The translations under genes and the position numbers were made by a program. The notes beneath the pieces were generated by a model, which searched no databases, was not told the DNA's origin, and was given only the letters and a program-made list of their open reading frames with translations. Positions 1 through 6,696 of a stretch of 7,474 bases of DNA are shown here, in pieces. The stretch is taken from assembly GCA_032260445.1 (NCBI GenBank), contig JAVVFG010000208.1, forward strand, positions 1 through 7,474, read 5' to 3'. The DNA is from JAAYYY01 sp032260445 (GTDB lineage: Bacteria > Chloroflexota > Anaerolineae > Promineifilales > Promineifilaceae). Positions within the stretch are counted from its first letter, which is position 1, and the number at the start of each line of letters is the position of its first letter.

Positions 1-7
1 TCACACC

Positions 8-715
8 ATGAAAATCACCCGACACGGCAACAATCTCTGGCAGCTAACCCGCCTTGTTGCCTTCAACTGCTTTCTCGTCCGCGAAGACGATGGCCTGACC
101 CTCGTCGATACCGGCCTTGGAAACAGCGACAAAGCCATTCTCCACGCCGCCGAGACCATCGACCTGCCTATCACCCGCATCACCCTCACCCACGCGCACG
201 GGGATCACATTGGCGCGCTCGATACAGTCGCTGCCCAGCTTGCGCAGGCCGAGATCGCCTTTACGCGCCGCACGGCCAGCTTCCTGCAGGGCGACCGGGC
301 GCTCCTGCCCAGTGAACCGCAGACCCCCCTGCGCGGCAGCTTCCAGACGCGCACCACGCAGCCCACCCGCTTCCTCGCCCCCGGCGACCAGTTCGGCTCG
401 CTGCATATCCTCGCCGCTCCGGGCCACTCACCTGACCAGATCGCCTTCCTCGACGAGCGCGACGGCACCCTCATTGCCGGCGACGCCTTCCAGACGGCGG
501 CGGGCATCGCCGTCGCCGGCATGCGCCGCTGGCTCTTCCCCTTTCCCGCCATGGCCACCTGGCACCTGCCGACCGCCCTTGAGAGCGCACGCGCCTTGCG
601 CGCACGTCAACCTACGCGCCTTGCCGTCGGTCACGGCCCCTTGCTCGAATCGCCATTGCCACAGATGGATGCCGCCATTGCCGCAGCGGAGGAGCACCTG
701 AATGGCCAAGCGTAG
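8..715 (+). CDS. MBL-fold metallo-hydrolase
   Basis: A 235-residue metallo-beta-lactamase-fold hydrolase, probably cytoplasmic because no signal peptide is visible. The family signature HAHGDH is at residues 62-67. The other expected metal ligands follow in order: His140 in APGHSPDQ, Asp159 in AGDAF and His209 in GHGP. Together these form a complete dinuclear metal site, so the enzyme should be active. Length and motif spacing fit the general MBL hydrolase (glyoxalase II-like) group, in which substrates range from thioesters to lactones. The sequence does not reveal the substrate. The start is the first ATG, beginning with MKITRHGNNLWQL, a typical beta-strand opening. Only seven bases precede it, so neither ribosome binding site nor promoter can be assessed. 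The 3' end overlaps the TetR-type gene by 14 bp, suggesting co-transcription and control by that regulator. The fold assignment is secure; the specific function is unknown. Confidence 0.95.
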   Translation: MKITRHGNNLWQLTRLVAFNCFLVREDDGLTLVDTGLGNSDKAILHAAETIDLPITRITLTHAHGDHIGALDTVAAQLAQAEIAFTRRTASFLQGDRALLPSEPQTPLRGSFQTRTTQPTRFLAPGDQFGSLHILAAPGHSPDQIAFLDERDGTLIAGDAFQTAAGIAVAGMRRWLFPFPAMATWHLPTALESARALRARQPTRLAVGHGPLLESPLPQMDAAIAAAEEHLNGQA

Positions 716-1274
716 GTGGCTTACCCGCGACATCGTCGTCGCCAAGGCCGCCGCGATGGCCGATGCGGCCGGTTCCGCAGAGGCGGTGACCCTCACCGCC
801 CTCGCCGCCGCCCTCGATGTGCGCGTGCCCTCTCTCTACAATCACATCAGCGGCGTCGAGGATCTCGTCCAGGCCACGGCCCTCTACGCCACACGCCGCC
901 TCATTGACCGCCTCCGCGCCGCCACCGCCGGGCACGCCGGGCGCGAGGCGCTTCTTGCCATGGCGACCGCCTATCGCCGCTTCGCCCACGACCATCCCGG
1001 CATCTATCCGCTCACCGTGCGCGCGCCCGACCCCGGCGAGGAGGCCCTGGTCGCTTTGGCCCAGGAGCTGCTGCAGATGCTGCTATTGCTCCTCGCTTCC
1101 TGTGGCCTTCACGGCGACGAATCGCTCCACGCCGTGCGCGGCTTTCGCGCGCTCCTCCACGGCTTCACCGCCCTGGAGCGGGCCGGCGGCTACAAAATGG
1201 CCCTCGACCTCGACGACAGCTTCCAGCGGCTGGTCATCACCTACCTCGACGGTCTCGCCATACCCCGCCCCTGA
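702..1274 (+). CDS. TetR/AcrR-family transcriptional regulator (WHG-type C-terminal domain)
   Basis: A 190-residue TetR-type DNA-binding regulator. The N-terminal helix-turn-helix spans about residues 25-55, with the typical pattern VTLTALAAALDV followed by PSLYNHISGVEDL. The C-terminal half contains RGFRALLHGFTALE and, further on, DDSFQRLV, which resembles the WHG (TetR_C_33) ligand-binding domain. Such proteins usually act as dimeric repressors released by a small molecule. The start is well supported: GGAGGAG at 688-694, inside the end of the hydrolase gene, sits seven bases before the ATG, and the two genes overlap by 14 bp. The layout suggests that it regulates its own operon, including the MBL hydrolase, through an operator left of the window. 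That is inference. The ligand cannot be deduced. Confidence 0.93.
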   Translation: MAKRRWLTRDIVVAKAAAMADAAGSAEAVTLTALAAALDVRVPSLYNHISGVEDLVQATALYATRRLIDRLRAATAGHAGREALLAMATAYRRFAHDHPGIYPLTVRAPDPGEEALVALAQELLQMLLLLLASCGLHGDESLHAVRGFRALLHGFTALERAGGYKMALDLDDSFQRLVITYLDGLAIPRP

Positions 1275-1280
1275 AGCGCT

Positions 1281-1311
1281 GGCGGCAGCCCGTTCTCTCC
1301 TAGTTGCCGCC
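1281..1311 (+). terminator. Hairpin just after the TetR-type gene, possible terminator
   Basis: GGCGGCA at 1281-1287 pairs with TGCCGCC at 1305-1311. The stem extends inward by a G-T wobble and one C-G pair, leaving a 13-base loop. It starts seven bases after the stop codon, which fits an operon end. No T tract follows, so it is not a canonical rho-independent terminator. Confidence 0.25.
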
Positions 1312-1454
1312 CCCATCGGCCTCAGGCCAGTAACCACACCTCCCCCTTTGCGGCTCTCTGGAATCCACGCCATAATATTCCCTAGACGGATCCAACCCGC
1401 CACTATCTGGTGGCGTTCAAGATCCTCGTCGCCCCAAGAGGCGCCAGTATAGTT

Positions 1455-1547
1455 GACCTGGCAGACAAGGCCCTCGACTTTGACGCCCACACCCCGCCCG
1501 GCCACGTGATCGCAGCGACCTGATATCAGGTTTCCGCGTACCAGGTC
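1455..1547. promoter_or_regulatory. Putative operator: 14-bp perfect palindrome with flanking half-sites
   Basis: ACCTGATATCAGGT at 1518-1531 is a perfect 14-bp palindrome centred about 36 bp before the GTG start of the TPR gene. The half-site GACCTG occurs at its left arm (1517-1522). It also occurs at 1455-1461 as GACCTGG, and inverted at 1541-1547 as CCAGGTC, an exact 7-bp inverted repeat of the 1455 copy. Two half-sites therefore point one way and two the other. The innermost downstream copy lies where a ribosome binding site would be. This arrangement suits a dimeric repressor or activator, possibly the TetR-type protein upstream or the operon's own regulator. The gap from 1275 to 1560 holds no convincing gene. 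The symmetry is seen directly; the operator role is inferred. Confidence 0.4.
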
Positions 1548-1560
1548 TGAAGACAATGCC

Positions 1561-3009
1561 GTGACGGACAGAGTGGACGCGGACAGACAGGAAGCGGTAG
1601 AACGCTACGAAACGGCCCGTTTTCGCCATGAAGACGGTCAACTCCGGGCAGCCTGGGATAGCCTGGTTGAGGCACTCGCCATCTGTCGCCACTTAAGCGG
1701 CAATGACGCTGGCACCACCGGCCGCATCCTCGGCGAGTTAAGTGCCATCCTGGACGCCGTACATGGCTCGCCCCAGGCTGAGGACTATTACCAGCGCGCC
1801 CTACCTATCTGGAGGGAGGTGCGTGGCAGTGACCATCCAGAGACCGGCGAACTCCTCAACAATCTCGGTTATCACCGCAAGCAGCAAGGCGATCTGGTGC
1901 AGGCGCGCCGCTTCTATGAACAGGCCTTACGTATCTGGGAAACGGCGCTCGGCCCGCGCCATCCCACGACGGCCGTTGCTCTCAACAACCTGGGGGCGCT
2001 CCTCAAGCGGCAGGGAAAGCTGGCTCAGGCAGAGCCGTATTACCGGCGCGCGCTCGCCCTGCTCGAGGAATCCCGTGGCCCGGCACACCCAGAGACCGTC
2101 ATCGCCCTCAACAACCTAGCCATGCTCCTCACAGAAAAAGGGGATATACGCCCGGCGGAACAGCTCCTGCGGCGCGCGCTGCACGCAGTGCGCCATTCGC
2201 CAGAGAAACCCCATCCAGAACTGGCCACAACCCTGAATAACCTCGGCCAGATTCTGCACGAACAGGGCCGAATGCAGGCAGCACATGCCCACTATGCGCA
2301 AGCACTCGAGGTCTGGGAAGAAACGGCGGGCTCCCAGGACCTGCGCACCGCATGCGCCCTGCACAACCTCGGCGCCCTCTTCTGCGATGCCGGCGATCTC
2401 GCCGCAGCGGAACGCTATCTCTCGCGCGCGCTGGCCATCCGGCAGACTCTGTCTGACCCGGCAGCGGCGGCGACGCTGCACAACCTCGGCTACCTGCAGG
2501 AAGCGCGCGGCAACCCGAGAGATGCGGAGCGCTACTACCAACAGGCACTGGCTATGCGCCGCGCTAGCTTCGGCGAAACCCATGGCGATACCGCTCAGAG
2601 CCTGGCCGCCCTGGGTCAGCTCCATTACGGGCAGGGAGATTATGGCCGCGCTCGCAGCTACCTCGAAAAGGCCTGCCGCATTGCCGGCGAAGCAGTTGCG
2701 GCCGCGCCGCTGCTCCTCGTGGAATGGCTCAACGCGCTGGGCATGGTCTTGCTGAATCTCGACGACTTCGATCAGGCAGCGCTCCATCTGGAGCGAGCCC
2801 GCACGCTCGGCGAGCAGGCGCTGGGCCCGCGCCACCCGCGGCTGGCGCAAGTCGAGAACAATCTCGGGCTCGTCCACTTCCAGCGCGGCCACCGTGCGGC
2901 GGCCTATGCCCATATCGAGAAAGCGCTCGCCATCTGTGAAGCGACGTTGGGACCGGACGATCCCCAGACGCGCGCCATTCGCACCAACCTGCAGTCGCTG
3001 CAAGGATGA
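1561..3009 (+). CDS. Tetratricopeptide repeat protein (kinesin-light-chain type)
   Basis: A 482-residue protein made almost entirely of TPR units. After an N-terminal helical segment (about residues 1-50, itself degenerate TPR-like), about ten units of 42 residues run to the end. They share the pattern LNNLG at the start of helix A, A..YY.RAL in helix B, and a linker G..HPET. Forty-two residues with this linker is the kinesin-light-chain/TPR_12 form rather than the 34-residue standard. One unit near residues 263-300 is shortened, and the units near residues 345-390 are the most diverged. No signal peptide, membrane segment or catalytic domain is present, so it is probably a cytoplasmic protein-binding scaffold. 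The start is GTG: an in-frame stop lies at 1507-1509, no ATG occurs in frame nearby, and the upstream Shine-Dalgarno match is weak (GAAG at 1549-1552). Its stop overlaps the kinase start by four bases, suggesting the two work together. The partner is unproven. Confidence 0.93.
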   Translation: MTDRVDADRQEAVERYETARFRHEDGQLRAAWDSLVEALAICRHLSGNDAGTTGRILGELSAILDAVHGSPQAEDYYQRALPIWREVRGSDHPETGELLNNLGYHRKQQGDLVQARRFYEQALRIWETALGPRHPTTAVALNNLGALLKRQGKLAQAEPYYRRALALLEESRGPAHPETVIALNNLAMLLTEKGDIRPAEQLLRRALHAVRHSPEKPHPELATTLNNLGQILHEQGRMQAAHAHYAQALEVWEETAGSQDLRTACALHNLGALFCDAGDLAAAERYLSRALAIRQTLSDPAAAATLHNLGYLQEARGNPRDAERYYQQALAMRRASFGETHGDTAQSLAALGQLHYGQGDYGRARSYLEKACRIAGEAVAAAPLLLVEWLNALGMVLLNLDDFDQAALHLERARTLGEQALGPRHPRLAQVENNLGLVHFQRGHRAAAYAHIEKALAICEATLGPDDPQTRAIRTNLQSLQG

Positions 3010-4514
3010 GGGGGGTGCGGGCCATGCACAGCGACAGCCAGGCGCAACCCCCTACACGACCGCAAGCGATGCGCGCACGCACGCGTATCGGCACCCGCCT
3101 TGTGACCGCCTTCCTGGCCGCCGCGCTGCTCGCCCTGACCTCTGGCGTTATCGGGCTGGTTGCCCTGCGGCAGACTTCATACCTCGCCGAAAAGGTCATC
3201 CAGGACGCCGAGATGATCGCTGCCGTGCAAGAAATCCGTGTCGCCGCTGGGCCCCTCCTCACGCCGCTCGACGATTTCGTCAGTAGCGGCGACGGCCAGG
3301 CGGCCGGCCGTTTCGCCACCGCGCTGCAGCAGCTGCGCGAGCGCCTCGCCATCTACCAGGAAGTACACCGCCGCCACGATCATTCAGCCCCCCACGCCAC
3401 CTCTGCGCAGTCGCTGATGACCAGCACCGTCGCCGGTGTCGATCGCCTCGAGCAACTGGGAAACGAAATCCTCGCCGGCGACGATCCCGCTGCACAGGAG
3501 GCGCGCCTCGCCGAGTCCGAGGCCCTGCTGGCGACAACCATGTCCCGTCTGGACGAACTGCTGCATAACGCCGAAGAAGACGTGGCTTCCGCCAAAGCCG
3601 CCCTGCTCCTCGCCGAGCAGCGCGCCTTTCTCGGCCTGGGCGCGAGCGCGCTGCTTTCTGTCCTCTTTGCCACGGCGCTCGCCCTGATGATTACGCGCTC
3701 GATCAGCCGCCCGCTCGCCGAGCTGGCTACGGCAGCGGAGCGTATCGCCGGCGGCGAGCTCTCTTCGCCCATCACCGTGCAGGGACCCGGCGAAATCGCC
3801 CGTCTCTCCCAGGTGCTCGACGACATGCGTACGGCGTTGCTCCGCGAGCGGGGCCAGTTGCGCCTATTGGCCGTCCTCGAAGAACGCGACCGCATCGGGC
3901 GCGAAATGCATGATGGCCTCGCCCAGGTTCTCGGCTACGTCAACACCAAAGCCCAGGCCGTCCGCGAGTTTCTCCGCCGCGGTCAGCCAGACCGGGCCGA
4001 GCGCCAGATCGAAGAGCTCGTCACCGCAGCGCAGGAAGCGTACACCGACGCGCGCGAGGCCATTGACGGTCTGCGCATGGACGGCATGCACGAACGCGGC
4101 CTGCTCGACGTCCTCCAGGAAATCGTAGAACGCTTTGGCCGCCGCAGCGACGCCGCGGTGCACCTGACCGTGGCCGGCTCCTGGCAGGGCGAGGCGATCT
4201 CCGCCACCGTGCAAATACAATTGCTGCGCATCGTCCAGGAGGCGCTCACCAACATTCGCAAGCACGCCCAGGCCAGTCAGGTGGACGTCTACCTCGAACG
4301 AGATAATGGTCAGGCCCAGATCCGCATCACCGACGACGGCATCGGTTTCCCCTTGTCCCGTCTCCTGCAGCCAGACTACGATCGCTATGGGCTGCGCACG
4401 ATGCGCGAGCGTACCAACGCCATCGGCGGCACATTTCGTATTGAATCGGCTCCCGAGCGTGGTACGACCATCTTCGTCCGTGTCCCGCTCCGGCCCGGGA
4501 AAGGCAACGAATGA
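3006..4514 (+). CDS. Membrane sensor histidine kinase, NarL/HisKA_3 class
   Basis: A 502-residue transmembrane kinase that should autophosphorylate and pass phosphate to the regulator encoded next. Order of parts: first membrane helix at about 32-54; a mostly helical extracytoplasmic sensor at about 55-206; second membrane helix at about 207-229; HAMP linker at about 230-283 with the conserved Pro236; HisKA_3 dimerisation domain with REMHDGL and phospho-accepting His302; then the ATPase domain with the N box (Glu412, Asn416), DDGIGF at 443-448 and the YGLR loop at 461-464. All key residues are intact. The sensor carries a cluster of His121, 124, 126 and 130. The ATG at 3006 overlaps the TPR stop as ATGA, but its only upstream purine run (AAGG) is too close. 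The ATG at 3024, seventh codon, has a G-rich stretch (3008-3015) at better spacing and may be the true start. The signal sensed is unknown. Confidence 0.95.
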   Translation: MRGVRAMHSDSQAQPPTRPQAMRARTRIGTRLVTAFLAAALLALTSGVIGLVALRQTSYLAEKVIQDAEMIAAVQEIRVAAGPLLTPLDDFVSSGDGQAAGRFATALQQLRERLAIYQEVHRRHDHSAPHATSAQSLMTSTVAGVDRLEQLGNEILAGDDPAAQEARLAESEALLATTMSRLDELLHNAEEDVASAKAALLLAEQRAFLGLGASALLSVLFATALALMITRSISRPLAELATAAERIAGGELSSPITVQGPGEIARLSQVLDDMRTALLRERGQLRLLAVLEERDRIGREMHDGLAQVLGYVNTKAQAVREFLRRGQPDRAERQIEELVTAAQEAYTDAREAIDGLRMDGMHERGLLDVLQEIVERFGRRSDAAVHLTVAGSWQGEAISATVQIQLLRIVQEALTNIRKHAQASQVDVYLERDNGQAQIRITDDGIGFPLSRLLQPDYDRYGLRTMRERTNAIGGTFRIESAPERGTTIFVRVPLRPGKGNE

Positions 4515-5149
4515 CCGTACGTGTACTGCTTGCCGACGACCACCCCCTCTTTCGTGACGGTATCGCCAGCCTCCTGGAGACTCACAACTACGAGGTCGTG
4601 GGCCAGGCCGCCAACGGTCGCGAAGCGCTGCGCCTGGCTGAGGAGCTCCAGCCCGATTTGATCCTCATGGATATACGCATGGCGGGCATAACTGGGCTCG
4701 CCGCTACCCGCCTGATCAAGGCCAAACACCCTGACATGCGCATCGTCATCCTCACCGTGTCTGAAGACGATGCTGACTTGTTCGAAGCCATCAAGAGCGG
4801 TGCGGCCGGTTACCTGCAGAAAAGCCTGGATTCCGACCAGTTCTTTGCCCTGCTCGAAGCGGTCATGCGCGGCGAAGTAGGTCTTAACCCCGTCCTCGCC
4901 GGCAAGATCCTGCGCGAGTTCGCCCAACCGGCGGCCGATAGGGAGCCCTCCGTCGACGATCTGACCCCGCGTGAACATGAAGTGCTCGCCCTCGTCGCCC
5001 GCGGCGCGACCAACACGGAAATCGCCACCACGTTGACCATCAGCGAAAACACGGTCAAGTTCCACATGAAGAACATCCTGCAGAAGCTACAGGCGCGCAA
5101 CCGCGCCGAAGTCGTCGCCTTTGCCTTACGCAGCGGCCTGATTGACTAA
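4511..5149 (+). CDS. NarL/FixJ-type response regulator (REC plus LuxR helix-turn-helix)
   Basis: A 212-residue two-domain response regulator. The receiver domain (about 1-120) has the acidic pair Asp9-Asp10, phospho-acceptor Asp54 in LILMDIRM, Thr82 in VILTVS and Lys104 in GYLQKS, so every residue of the phosphorylation switch is present. A short linker leads to a LuxR/GerE DNA-binding domain (about 151-205) opening with LTPREHEVLALVARG and containing the recognition helix segment ISENTVKFHMKNIL. Phosphorylation by the kinase just upstream should expose the DNA-binding domain and favour dimer binding. The start overlaps the kinase stop as ATGA, and GGGAAAGG at 4498-4505 gives a good ribosome binding site. 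It is the last gene of the TPR-kinase-regulator operon. Its targets are unknown; autoregulation through the palindrome near 1518 is possible. Confidence 0.97.
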   Translation: MTVRVLLADDHPLFRDGIASLLETHNYEVVGQAANGREALRLAEELQPDLILMDIRMAGITGLAATRLIKAKHPDMRIVILTVSEDDADLFEAIKSGAAGYLQKSLDSDQFFALLEAVMRGEVGLNPVLAGKILREFAQPAADREPSVDDLTPREHEVLALVARGATNTEIATTLTISENTVKFHMKNILQKLQARNRAEVVAFALRSGLID

Positions 5150-5151
5150 AA

Positions 5152-5165
5152 GCGCCGCCCGGCGC
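5152..5165 (+). terminator. Short GC hairpin after the response-regulator gene
   Basis: GCGCC at 5152-5156 and GGCGC at 5161-5165 enclose a four-base loop, starting two bases after the stop codon. A pyrimidine-rich stretch follows, dominated by C rather than T. It may help end the operon transcript, but it lacks the T run of a standard intrinsic terminator. Between here and 5297 I see only a short inverted repeat, GGTAG (5223-5227) with CTACC (5236-5240), and no convincing promoter. Confidence 0.2.
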
Positions 5166-5297
5166 CTCGCCTGCTCCCGCTCCCCCCCAGCTCGCGTACA
5201 ACCTAGCAATACCACCCGAATAGGTAGGTAAGAAACTACCCAAACACCTGTGGGCAGCCGGCCGCTTAGCAGGCACGATCAGAGTGACCATGAATCA

Positions 5298-5310
5298 GGC
5301 ACACTGTGCC
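5298..5310. promoter_or_regulatory. 13-bp dyad GGCACACTGTGCC before the four-cysteine gene
   Basis: GGCACA and TGTGCC flank a single central base, a perfect odd-length dyad. It ends five bases before the GGAGGT ribosome binding site. As DNA it could be an operator. As RNA it could form a GGCAC/GTGCC hairpin with a three-base loop next to the ribosome site. The symmetry is seen directly; the function is inferred. Confidence 0.3.
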
Positions 5311-5315
5311 GCTAC

Positions 5316-5321
5316 GGAGGT
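5316..5321 (+). promoter_or_regulatory. Strong ribosome binding site deciding the 5326 start
   Basis: GGAGGT, a full match to the 16S anti-Shine-Dalgarno core, lies four bases before the ATG at 5326. It argues against the upstream in-frame GTG at 5284 and ATG at 5290, which have no such site. The block GGAGGTCATCATG is identical to the one in front of the gene at 6925. Confidence 0.85.
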
Positions 5322-5325
5322 CATC

Positions 5326-5595
5326 ATGAAGCTTTATATTGACCGTGCCATTTGCGACCATACCCTCCCTGTTTGCGAGCGCTGTCTCGGCCGCCTGCTC
5401 CGCTTTCCCCTGGGCGAAGACCGGCCCTGCATCACGGCAATCGAGGATGACGACGATCCCGATCTCAAGCTGGTGCTCAAGACAGACGGGCGGGAAGTCA
5501 CCCTGGTCCTCGACGACGAAGCGCGCGAAATGGCCGCCCTTGAAGGCTTCTCATCCTTCTTGTCCTGGGAACCTGCCTTCTACCGCAAGAAGTAA
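5326..5595 (+). CDS. Small acidic four-cysteine protein, possible Fe-S or zinc binder
   Basis: An 89-residue protein that I do not recognise with confidence. Its N-terminal third has four cysteines: Cys10, Cys17, Cys20 (as CERC) and Cys35, spaced C-x6-C-x2-C-x14-C. His12 lies among them. The opening KLYIDRAICD resembles the lead-in of ferredoxin-type proteins, so a 4Fe-4S cluster or a structural zinc ion is plausible. An acidic run EDDDDPD (40-46) follows, then alternating hydrophobic strands (LKLVLKTDGREVTLVLDDE). The protein ends with an aromatic tail, WEPAFYRKK. No signal peptide or membrane segment is visible, so it is probably cytoplasmic. The start is fixed by GGAGGT four bases upstream. 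A longer reading from GTG 5284 would add 14 residues without support. It stands alone between a two-component operon and a convergent reductase gene, and it may be an electron carrier or a small regulator. The coding call is good; the function is open. Confidence 0.8.
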   Translation: MKLYIDRAICDHTLPVCERCLGRLLRFPLGEDRPCITAIEDDDDPDLKLVLKTDGREVTLVLDDEAREMAALEGFSSFLSWEPAFYRKK

Positions 5596-5636
5596 CAACC
5601 CGGCGCCAGGGGCGCTGCCTGGCGGGCGCCGCGACC

Positions 5637-5667
5637 GACTTGACAGGTCTCAAAGATCTGTCAGGTC
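5637..5667. repeat. Long imperfect hairpin between convergent genes, possible bidirectional terminator or REP-like unit
   Basis: The left arm GACTTGACAGGTC (5637-5649) and right arm GATCTGTCAGGTC (5655-5667) pair over 13 positions, with two G-T wobbles and no mismatches, around a five-base loop TCAAA. It lies between the four-cysteine gene and the convergent reductase gene. No long T tract follows on either strand, so termination would be non-canonical. A second GC-rich inverted repeat, CGCCAGG (5604-5610) with CCTGGCG (5618-5624), lies just before it. The form resembles dispersed palindromic repeats of environmental genomes. Only one copy is in this window, so repeat status is inferred. Confidence 0.5.
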
Positions 5668-5715
5668 TTGCCCCGGCACCCGCCACTGATGCGATCAGGG
5701 CGAGGACCTGCCCAC

Positions 5716-6690
5716 TTACGGCACCAACAACACCTTCCCCTTCGTCTGCCGCCCTTCCAGATAGCGGTGGGCTTCAGCCGCCTCCGCCAGCGGGAACGTG
5801 CGGTCGATACGCACCTCAAGCTGCCCGGCCGCCAGCAAGTCAAACAGCTCGCCCGCCCGCCACAACAACTCCTCACGCGTCGCAATGTAATGGCCCAACG
5901 ACGGCCGCGTCAAAAAGAGCGAGCCGTAGCGGTTCAGGAGCTGCGGATCCAGCGGCTCCACCGCGCCACTCGACTGCCCGTACAACACCAGAAAGCCACG
6001 CGGCCGTAGGCTGCGCATGCTCTGCATAAACGTATCCTTGCCGACCGATTCATAGACGACGTCCACGCCGCGCCCTTCCGTCAGCCGCATCGTCTCTTCC
6101 TGGAAATCCACCTCCGTATAGCGAATCATCTCGTCGGCGCCTGCCGCCCGCGCCAGCGCCACCTTCTCCGCCGTTGAGGCTGTGCCGATGACGCGCGCCC
6201 CGCGCATCTTTGCCAATTGCACCAGCAAATGCCCGACCCCACCCGCCGCCGCGTGTACCAGACAGCTCTCCCCATCCTGCAGCGGGTAGGTGCTCGTCAC
6301 CAGATAGTGCGCCGTCATCCCCTGCAGCATCACCCCCGCCGCCTGCTCGCTGGAGACCCCCTCCGGCACCGCCACCAGTTGCGCCGCATCGACGACGACC
6401 TGTTCCGCATAGGTGCCCGGCACCATCGCAAACGCCACCCGCTCCCCAACCTGCACGCCGCTCACCCCATCCCCCACCGCCTCGACCACCCCGGCCCCTT
6501 CGCGTCCCGGCGTAATCGGCAGCTCGCTGGGATAGGCACCCATGCGATGGTAAACGTCGATGAAATTGAGCCCAATCGCCGCCAGCCGCACCCGCACCTG
6601 CCCTGCCCCCGGCTCCGGCAGCGGCACCGCTTCTAGCCTTAACACCTCCGGCCCGCCATACTCATGCACACGAACTGCCTGCATCGACAT
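5716..6690 (-). CDS. Zinc-free NADPH:quinone oxidoreductase (medium-chain dehydrogenase/reductase family)
   Basis: A 324-residue cytosolic oxidoreductase of the quinone reductase branch of the MDR superfamily, which normally reduces quinones or reactive enones with NADPH. The N-terminal catalytic domain has LNFIDVYHR (41-49) and PGREGAGVV (61-69), both typical of this branch. The Rossmann domain carries the nucleotide-binding motif AAAGGVG (147-153). FLTRPSLGHYIATREEL near the C-terminus is another family hallmark, and the length matches the usual 320-330 residues. The Cys and His ligands of zinc-dependent alcohol dehydrogenases are absent, as expected. The frame is open up to 6765, but the start is placed at 6690 because AAGGAGG lies six bases upstream and homologues begin MxxxxVxxYGGPEVL. 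It is transcribed convergently with the four-cysteine gene and divergently from the exported-protein gene. The physiological substrate is not readable from sequence. Confidence 0.95.
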   Translation of the reverse strand: MSMQAVRVHEYGGPEVLRLEAVPLPEPGAGQVRVRLAAIGLNFIDVYHRMGAYPSELPITPGREGAGVVEAVGDGVSGVQVGERVAFAMVPGTYAEQVVVDAAQLVAVPEGVSSEQAAGVMLQGMTAHYLVTSTYPLQDGESCLVHAAAGGVGHLLVQLAKMRGARVIGTASTAEKVALARAAGADEMIRYTEVDFQEETMRLTEGRGVDVVYESVGKDTFMQSMRSLRPRGFLVLYGQSSGAVEPLDPQLLNRYGSLFLTRPSLGHYIATREELLWRAGELFDLLAAGQLEVRIDRTFPLAEAAEAHRYLEGRQTKGKVLLVP

Positions 6691-6696
6691 CTTTTG

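Noticed and set aside
1347..1376. Possible promoter TTTGCG, 18-base gap, CATAAT before the TPR operon
   Set aside because: The -10 box is fair, but the -35 box matches only three of six positions; too weak to annotate.
1398..1415. CGCCAC / GTGGCG hairpin in the gap before the TPR gene
   Set aside because: Six-bp stem with a six-base loop and no T tract; such stems are common by chance in GC-rich DNA.
1083..1556. Minus-strand open frame of 157 codons covering the gap before the TPR gene
   Set aside because: Its C-terminal part is antisense to the TetR-type gene, I recognise no domain in it, and I see no convincing ribosome site. The gap portion holds symmetrical sites instead.
2116..3003. 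Minus-strand open frame of 295 codons opposite the TPR gene
   Set aside because: It is a mirror of the repetitive TPR coding sequence, with no domain of its own. The forward frame has ten clear TPR units.
4385..5065. Minus-strand open frame of 226 codons opposite the kinase end and response regulator
   Set aside because: Antisense to complete receiver and LuxR domains; a by-product of high GC content.
5284..5325. 14-codon N-terminal extension of the four-cysteine protein (GTG at 5284)
   Set aside because: It would run through the 13-bp dyad and the strong ribosome site, and no ribosome site precedes it.
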